Assembly: GCA_002633005.1 (NCBI GenBank)
Contig: NMRA01000156.1
Location: forward strand, 379,720-443,719
Length of the DNA stretch: 64,000 nucleotides
Direction: 5' to 3'
DNA from: Phoronis australis
Lineage: Eukaryota > Phoronida > Phoronidae
The position numbers were made by a program, and so were the translations under genes. The notes under the pieces are model-generated. The model searched no databases and was not told the origin of the DNA. It saw only the letters and a list, made by a program, of their open reading frames with translations. How positions within the stretch are numbered: the stretch's first letter is position 1; each line of letters starts with the position of its first letter. Positions 57,454 through 64,000 of this stretch are shown piece after piece.

Positions 57454-58137
57454 GAAAGGCAAAATCAAGCCCTTGGACATTTCTGATGAAAAGTTTACCA
57501 ATATGTTCACTACTTTTAGAGACGTGCATGACAGCATCGATATCGGTTTAGTCACTGAATTCGTGTGTCACATGTACGCAAAAAGCAAGTTCAAAAATGT
57601 TAACGAGGCCCAGTGCGTCAAACTTACGGACATGAGTGGCAAAGTTGCTGTAGTATGTAGTGACAACCCGTAAACAAAATAACTATATGATCTGATAATG
57701 TTTAACTACCATCAAAGTCACCTACGCATATATTTTTGGTTTTCTTTCAGCAAAATCCACTTGAAAAAGGAATTGACTGCGTGTTGCTACCACCTTGTCT
57801 TCGTAGCCTACAGATAAAGATTCGCCAAACTGAGTACGTCACAGCACTATGGACCCGTGCCGCGACAGCATATCTTGGAGATGGAATGACACCAACTGGT
57901 ATTGGTTGGCATGCAACTAAGACTCACACGATACTGCCAGTTTGGTTTGAGGGGTCTATTCTCCCTGACATATTTTTCAGTTCGAAAACAGATGTCAATA
58001 ACAGTAACCCTGGGAATGAAGCAACCATCATTAGAGAAAGTTTGCGCGAAGAACTGGTAGATTCCGAGGATGAACCATGGAGTGAAGATTCCAAACCCGA
58101 TGAAGAGGACAAATTACTGCACTTTGGACTTGACTAA
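57454..58137 (+). CDS. C-terminal two exons of the same family, still open
   Basis: Exon 57454-57652 (acceptor TTTTCAAG, donor GTATGT) and exon 57751-58137 (acceptor TTTCTTTCAG) join in phase 0 over a 98-base intron. The first has IDIGLVTEFVCHMYAKSKF and NVNEAQC. The second has LLPPCLRSLQIKIRQTEYV, ALWTRAATAY and a very acidic end (DSEDEPWSEDSKPDEED). These match the family pattern EFVC.mYg...VNE, LPPC...L..H..RanY..a.W. Because upstream parts are broken this is probably the better-preserved end of a pseudogene, or an alternative short product. Confidence 0.6.
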
Positions 58138-58699
58138 CGCATGCACAGTGAATAAATACGCTCATTGGAATGAGATGAACATTGGTTGTTTTTTTAAGCT
58201 TGTTATTGTGTTCGCCAAAAAGGCTGGAAACATCTCTAAGGCACCTGACATTGGCTTCAAATGGTCGATTCCGTGGAAACTATCAAAGCTGTAACGTAGA
58301 TAAAACAATCTGTTCAGGTTGCGAACGACTTATTCGAAATTCGTCGGAATAACGTGTCGTGATAGTTTTTCAGTTTAATTAGATTGACAACCAATTCATT
58401 CGCCCGACACAGATATGCCGGCACTAGAACTGTTCGCTTTAGGTCTTCATGCATAGATGTTGTATACAGTGTATGGTGCTCAGTCATCGTGCTGACGGCC
58501 TCGGGCATTCACATGGGGAAGGTGATTTACAACCATTACGTATAATCATTTTGGAAATCGCAACTGATTTGCAGTTGAATTAAATAAAGACTCTAGGTTA
58601 TATTTCACCTTTTTATTTCTGTTATTACTAAGATAGATGCATTTGAGTAGAGAGGGAGGGTCGTCCAATAAAAAGTCTCCCGTGCAAAATCAACCAAAC

Positions 58700-59400
58700 C
58701 TCTGGATGTTATTACCCCACTGCTGAAATTATCTGTAAGGTACCTTTTTGCATGCGGAATGTTGCTGGACATTATGCAAATGGTTTCATACTGTAACCGG
58801 GCGGGTAAATCTAGCTCAACTCAAATATTTACTCGTGTCTGGCGGGACTAATCCACCATTAGACTTGTCTGGCAGGGTTTGCGTCATGATACGTAGACTT
58901 CCGTAGAATATTTTGCAACTGATTTTATGGGGTCACCACTCGAGTTGATCTAGCTCAGTTTTTAACCATTTTTGAAAATCGTCTGACAGGGGCACCACTG
59001 AAATTGTCTGGCATCCAACTGCTGTGCCATGTACAGTGACGCTCAACATCGTGCAAGTGGTTTCAAACGGTTACCTGGTGGGTTGATCCAGCACAACTCG
59101 GGTATTTGGGCGTGTCTGGCGGGTTAACCATCACTAGATTTGTTTGGCAGTGTTCATTCGTGATACCTGGGCTCACGTTGAATATTTTGCAACTGATTCC
59201 ATGCGGTTTCCTCTGGGATTGATCTAGCTCAATTTTTACCCTATTTATAACCGTTTGACTAATACTCCACACCACGTATATTGTCTGGCACTGACCAATT
59301 TCGATTCAGTGGATTACGTAGTAGGTATTGTTGGCAGTTTTAAGTGGTTACCAGAAAAATTGTTGACCTAGCTTAATTTTTAGTGTCATTTTCTTGGCTC
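58700..59400 (-). repeat. Right arm: inverted tandem units
   Basis: Units at about 58700-58960 and 58960-59265, plus a partial to 59400, are the inverse of the left arm (for example TTGCAACTGATT, CGTGTCTGGCGGG, TGATCTAGCTCA). Confidence 0.85.
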
Positions 59401-59524
59401 CCCTGACCCCACTCACCAGAGCGAACCTGTCTGACGGCCATTTCCAAGCACGAGGATACCCATAGTGCACTGTGGCACCAAAGAAAATTGGTTACCTTTT
59501 CATGCCCAAAAGCTATGGCATCCC

Positions 59525-60880
59525 GGTCTAAAACCGTGGATTGCGTTTTCGTCACGCAGGCCGCCCAACATATTGTTAGTAGGGCCTCTATGATTTCGAC
59601 AGATTATTAAGATATAAACTCTCCAGCGATCAATAGTTCGGAGTCAATACCAATAATGACAAATCATACCTTTCATTGACCGCTGCTATTGTAACGGCAT
59701 TTTAATTCCTTTTGAAACCTTTTTGTTAAGTGTTGGAGATCTTATAGTGATTCGATCCCGGAACCGTCTTTCTCAAAGGCCACCACTGCGCCACCAACGT
59801 CATAAGGTCCCTCACGTATTTTCATGGCCTCAAATTATCCCTCGGAGGTGCCTCGTATCTGCGTATGTGCGAGCTTCAATCAAAGCAGAACAGGCATTTT
59901 CACCAACGCAAAGATGGTGTGATTCATTAAAACCGTGAATATTTAAACTTGGGGGTTTGAAAACTGACACACTAATCTGAGTGAAGGGCAAAACTTATTT
60001 ATCTTTTACCCCCGTAATACACTCACGCCTCCGAGATAGCAATAGGTAGGTAAAATATTTCACTTTTCTACTTTGCGCAGTCGAGGCGCATTTACTTTAG
60101 TTTCGAAACTATTACGTTTTTGCCACAAAGACATATTCAGTTCTTGGTGTAATGCTCTATAATAAAATTTTGACTGGCCCACGCATTTTACTGCCGAGTG
60201 CACAATGGGAAACAAAATTAATTTCAATGTACGTCGCTTCTACTCATGCTCAGTTGTTCGCAAAGGGATACGTTTTAAGTAGGAAGAACCACTGACGCAA
60301 CTCACTAACAAATTCAAGTTCACTATACTTTTACATACTCAATTAATAGTATCGGGAATTTCCCAAAATAAGCCTATAAAAGGATGTTCGGAAAACACCC
60401 TTTCAAAAACGTCACCGATGAAACCAAATATTCACTGGGGCTTATTTTAAGAAAAGGGGGCGTTTTTCTGGAAATAGTTTGAAATAAACTTGTCTTTTTA
60501 ATGTATGTAGCTGTATCTCACCAGCTAGATTTTTTGTCTATTCTTAATTCTCATTGAACAAAAACAGTGCGCATGCGTTAATACAGTTAGTTACCAACTA
60601 ATTCAGTGTCACCCAATATCTCGTCAAATCATAATCATTTTAATGAAATCGTGATCCCAAACTATGATTCTTTGACAAAGTAAACGAAAATTTGGTTCGC
60701 AACGTATCACTACGTATTTCAAAACAATCGATCAGATTTTTTCAAAACAGTTACCGAAAATACACCCAAGAGGGTACTTTTTGGTGGGCTTATTTTCAGA
60801 AATTCTCGGTACGTAGGAAGATGGAAGTTAAGTGGAGGAGGATTTGTACGCCGTGTCCCCATTAATACCTTTTACCTCTG
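59525..60880 (+). repeat. Large dispersed repeat, copy B, part 2
   Basis: It resumes the match to copy A at CCGTGGATTGCGTTTTCGTC (A: 15928) and follows it to about 17440. The end is gradual. Confidence 0.8.
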
Positions 60881-62150
60881 ACCTGCGCTGTAATGTGAAT
60901 ATGAGGCTCTGCCCTAACCAACTTCTTGCCCCCAAAATGTTTCCGTGACATCATATACCTGGTCAAAACATTTGCTCGACACTTTTATAGCATTGACTGT
61001 CAAGAGGGAGTCGTCACATTCACGACGGATTATCAAATCGTTCACTCGCAACTAAATCTCCAGCTAACAAGAGACGAAATGAAATGATATCCACACATTT
61101 GGTTCTGGGATTCGCAAGCATGAACTTTCTTAAGAATTTTCGTCTCTACGTAAAACAGTCAATGCTTAATGATGTGAAGTACACCTCACGTATTGGCGGA
61201 ATTCAGGCAGAAAGATACGAACATGCCTCGCAAACACTTTGAAATTTGGAAGTACTCACTACTCACTGAAACTGGGAGAGCCTATGGGATGCTCGTTAAT
61301 AAGGGACATTACTGGCAGAAAGCACGGTATTAATGACGCTATAAGGGTATCTCCAACTTTATTTAGTGCCCTCCAATGTAACTCGTGTATCAAAAAAGCT
61401 AGACTGAAGGAAAAAGGTTAGGAAATATAAAAATATGTTTTATATTTATGTGCCGTTATTGTTATAGCTTTAGTACATTTTTAAAGTCAAAATTCCATTT
61501 TTAAGAAAGGTACATTCATAGCAAAATAATCCATCGGTCGATTTTAATTTAACATTTTTAAATGAAAAATTCAACCGTTACCTCAAGAAAGCTGGTAGAA
61601 ATTTTCGATTAGTGTTTTAATTTGTTTTCTATGACAAATCATATCGCAAAACGTAAGGTAATTTTGTAAAAATAGCAGTCGTATTCGTTTTTGTTACATT
61701 ACCCAAAAATTATGGCTTTATATCTAAAATCCTGGCAGTATTTTTGAAATTGATGAATAAATATGGATTTTTGAAAAAGATTCATCGAAATCTATGGAGC
61801 CGTTTCCGAGAAGTCGTGTTCCTAAACTCAAATTTTAAAAGTCGACTTGCCGAAGCCGAGAAAAAAATGATTAAGTTGGGACATGTGAAAATCTCAAGGT
61901 TTTTTGTTGATTATTCGGTGAAAACTTATTTTCGATCAATATAATCCATACAACATTTAGCCATGTAAATCATTCAACATCCACGCGCAATGTCAACTGA
62001 ATTTACAGTGCGTAATTAACTTAATTATCTCAATACATCGAGTCAAACTAGGTCATGGTTAAATCAAGTCGTGAGCATGAGATCGAAACAGCGAAATGTC
62101 AAATTACTTGTCAAATTAAGGAATTTGGGTGAGGATTTATCTCTCGTCAC
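60880..62150. other. No gene seen; extra sequence relative to copy A
   Basis: About 1.2 kb is not present between the matching blocks in copy A, suggesting an insertion here or a deletion there. Only short frames; no RNA gene seen. Confidence 0.5.
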
Positions 62151-62735
62151 AAATTGGTGTGTTCGTGAACACTAAGTTACAGCGGCGTGAGGTCACTCGT
62201 TCTCGAACTTCAAGGTCGTGTGCATATAGACACACAACTCCCTCGGGATCATAAAACAACTTTTTGTCTTCGTTTTCCCCGAAATATTTTATCATATGCA
62301 CACGTGCTTAACTCAACATTATGGATAATTGGTGCATGAAAGGACTGAGGGTAAATATGGAGCTGCTCTATGCCTGGCGGGAGATTCAATTTGATTGACA
62401 GATCCGTAACCTTTGACCTCGGACAAGTAGTAAACATATTTACACGCGCTTTTTTATGAATAAGGTTTGAGATATCCTTAAAACATGTGGGGCATGAAGT
62501 TATGTAGTAGGCTAATTAATAAATGAAATACAACAGACTTTATTAATGGTCAGAAAAGTGTAATAATGTGGTTCTTTATCGGATGTCCTTGTTGACATGA
62601 TTTGCTCATTGCCAGAGAGGGAAAGCAGGTGCCACATGGTGTTATTAACTGCACACAGTGCTCCGTTATTAAAAGTTCTTGCACGCGGGACTACGATTCT
62701 GCTGCTAAAAAGACGTTCTAGATTTCTGTTTCAAG
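62150..62735 (+). repeat. Large dispersed repeat, copy B, part 3
   Basis: It matches 17530-18225 (AGACACACAACTCCCTC, TTATTAATGGTCAGAAAAGT, GTTCTTGCACGCGG). A piece at 17805-17935 of copy A is missing. Confidence 0.85.
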
Positions 62736-62875
62736 TACATAGTTTTTACGGCCAAAATGCATTATTTTCTGGGTTTAATATTAGACGCGATAGACCTTTT
62801 GAATATATTTAGCTTTGGCCAGGGCTATAAAACAACACAAACCGTCATGTTGTTGTGATTTTTATTACAAATCGA

Positions 62876-63411
62876 CAGACAGCGACGTGAAAAAGGAACG
62901 CGAACGACTCAGTGGACCAAACGCAGCTTCCGAAGTTATCGTCGTGTGGAATCTTGTAAAAGTGTTTGGGAATTTCAAGGCTGTTGATGGTCTTTCATTC
63001 AGTATATCTCCAAGGGAATGTTTCGCGTTGCTTGGAGTTAACGGGCGGGAAAACTGATAACTGACCAATTACTGCCAACGAGTGGCGCTATAATTCTTAG
63101 CAGGTGTACTTTTGGTCTCTGTCCCCAATTTGGTGGACTTTTGGATGAACTCACAGTTAAAGAGGCTTTAAAATTCATGCACAAATTCGAGGTATCGACA
63201 AGCACTCGATTTAGCAAGTGGTCAACGACCTGGCTGAAGACCTATTACTCGACGAGCATATGTTTAAGCGCGTAGGTCATCTCAGCGGTGGAAACAAACG
63301 TGAGGTAGGCCTAAGTACAGCGCTGGTTGTGATATGAAACCCATCCTTTTTATTCTTGACGAGTCCACGTGCGGTATTGACCCTGTTGCCAGAAGACAGT
63401 TGTGGAACGTC
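62876..63411 (+). pseudogene. Truncated copy of ABCA NBD2
   Basis: It matches 46386-46928 of the ABCA gene at high identity. It starts SDVKKERERL, keeps VFGNFKAVDGLSFSISP and loses about 18 bases over Walker A (GVNG then REN and a stop at 63055-63057). It continues in other frames with FGLCPQFGG-like, LSGGNKRE (63284-63307), ILDESTCGID and VARRQLWN. It ends abruptly at a CAGTAGCGG terminus. It shows TCG where the main gene has TAG. Confidence 0.9.
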
Positions 63412-63525
63412 AGTAGCGGATCTAGGATATCACAAGGGGGATGGGCCCAACATTTTGTCTGTAAACATTCGCTCCAAGCACGATTGTGGATGCGCATAGC
63501 ACCGAATGGGGGGAGGTCCAGGATT
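63412..63525 (+). mobile_element. hAT-like element end, second copy
   Basis: CAGTAGCGGATCTAGGATAT and the following 100 bases match 14182-14295. It abuts the ABCA fragment, so it may have truncated it. Confidence 0.45.
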
Positions 63526-63549
63526 TTTTTTTGTTTTTTCCTCTAAAAA

Positions 63550-64000
63550 TCAAACATTTTCCTTGATTCCCGAAGTATTTTCCAAGAAATCACAATTTAA
63601 TTGACCATTTTCCTTTTTATTGTGCCTAAAAAACCCTAAACACTTGATTGGCCTGCCAGTACATTTAACCCCGTGCAATAGCTCGGAACAAGCTTTTACT
63701 CTTCCGAGCGATAGAACTTCACATCTTTTATAATTTAATTCCAAACCAGACACCAGGCCAAACTTTACAAAAATTGAAGATAATTAAATTCCGAAACTTT
63801 ATCGTTTAAAAATATTGTTGTGTCATCCGCATACTGGACAAGCTTTATTTCAGTATTATCAATTTCAGTTCCTGAAATAACATCACTTGAAGTTCCTTAA
63901 ATAACATCACTTGATCTAATATAATTTGCCATAACCTCAACTGCTAAGCAAAACAAAGGGCCGGAGAGTGAGTCACTCTGTCGCACTCCGCGTTGGAGTG
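63550..64000 (-). mobile_element. LINE reverse transcriptase fragment, runs off the window
   Basis: The minus strand from 64000: RGVRQSDSLSGPLFCLAVEV (motif B), then after a stop EIKLVQYADDTTIFLND (motif C, YADD at 63822-63833), then SGLELNYKRCEVLSLGRV and IKCLGFF. An L1/Tx1-like element is most similar from memory. At least two frame breaks. Confidence 0.8.

Larger units (their letters stand above)
54530..59400 (+). mobile_element. Inverted-repeat element of about 4.9 kb carrying a decayed gene
   Basis: The left arm (54530-55200) has two units of about 290 bases. The right arm (58700-59400) has two and a part, in reverse orientation. The reverse complement of 58965-59265 matches 54540-54835 at roughly 85-90 percent by eye, including GAGCCCAGGTATCACGAATG and CACTGTACATGGCACA. 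Between the arms lies a single + strand gene remnant (55790-58137). On both sides the flank is the same 3.3-kb repeat, so the element inserted into it. The layout is that of a DNA transposon with long arms of subterminal repeats. Exact ends and target duplication could not be fixed. Confidence 0.7.

Noticed and set aside
1-64000. Prokaryotic features (operons, CRISPR, Shine-Dalgarno sites)
   Set aside because: Introns, gene families and repeats are animal; none of these features is present.

Overview
This window is nuclear DNA of an animal, most likely an aquatic invertebrate; I cannot name the species. Signs of a eukaryote are GT-AG introns with matching phases, AATAAA signals, metazoan gene families (an ABCA-type lipid transporter and a dynamin-like GTPase fused to a protein kinase), long introns full of repeats, LINE fragments, foldback elements and a tRNA-derived SINE-like sequence. 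It is an AT-rich draft assembly with two N gaps (32290-32649 and 52039-52660) and three isolated N bases (6535, 19398, 41862).

Layout. 1-12.6 kb: after a decayed HIRAN-like fragment and a 37-bp minisatellite comes the best gene of the window, eight phase-consistent exons (1871-12343, +) encoding a GTPase followed by a helical region with a hydrophobic hairpin and a C-terminal kinase (DSTYK-like). Its 5' exon(s) were not found. Its introns carry short repeats, a SINE-like sequence, a CR1/L2-type LINE end, a MITE and a 575-bp duplication that looks like two unmerged haplotypes.

12.9-22.4 kb: LINE debris and large dispersed repeats (a 3.3-kb family seen again at 54-63 kb, and a 0.75-kb family seen again at 27.9 kb). 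22.5-36.6 kb: an unrecognised secreted protein gene assembled from four exons with matching phases; its 11.4-kb first intron contains a DNA transposon with terminal inverted repeats and a 5-bp target duplication. 36.6-42.2 kb: no gene beyond a weak THAP-like ORF; two related foldback elements.

42.2-47.4 kb: a full-length, intronless ABCA transporter interrupted by a single TAG in the second nucleotide-binding domain. A broken paralogous fragment at 62.9-63.4 kb has TCG at the matching codon, so TAG looks like the derived state. 47.9-52 kb: LINE fragments, one a dead element with endonuclease and reverse transcriptase remnants.

54.5-59.4 kb is the most unusual structure: two arms of ~290-bp tandem repeats in opposite orientation enclose a decaying gene from a large uncharacterised invertebrate family, whose last two exons are still open. 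It lies inside a copy of the 3.3-kb repeat and looks like a mobile element with its own gene. 62-64 kb: the rest of that repeat, the ABCA fragment, a hAT-like terminus and an RT fragment that runs off the edge.

The genes do not form a pathway: two ordinary host genes (GTPase-kinase, secreted protein), a probable ABCA retrocopy or pseudogene, and transposon-derived sequence.
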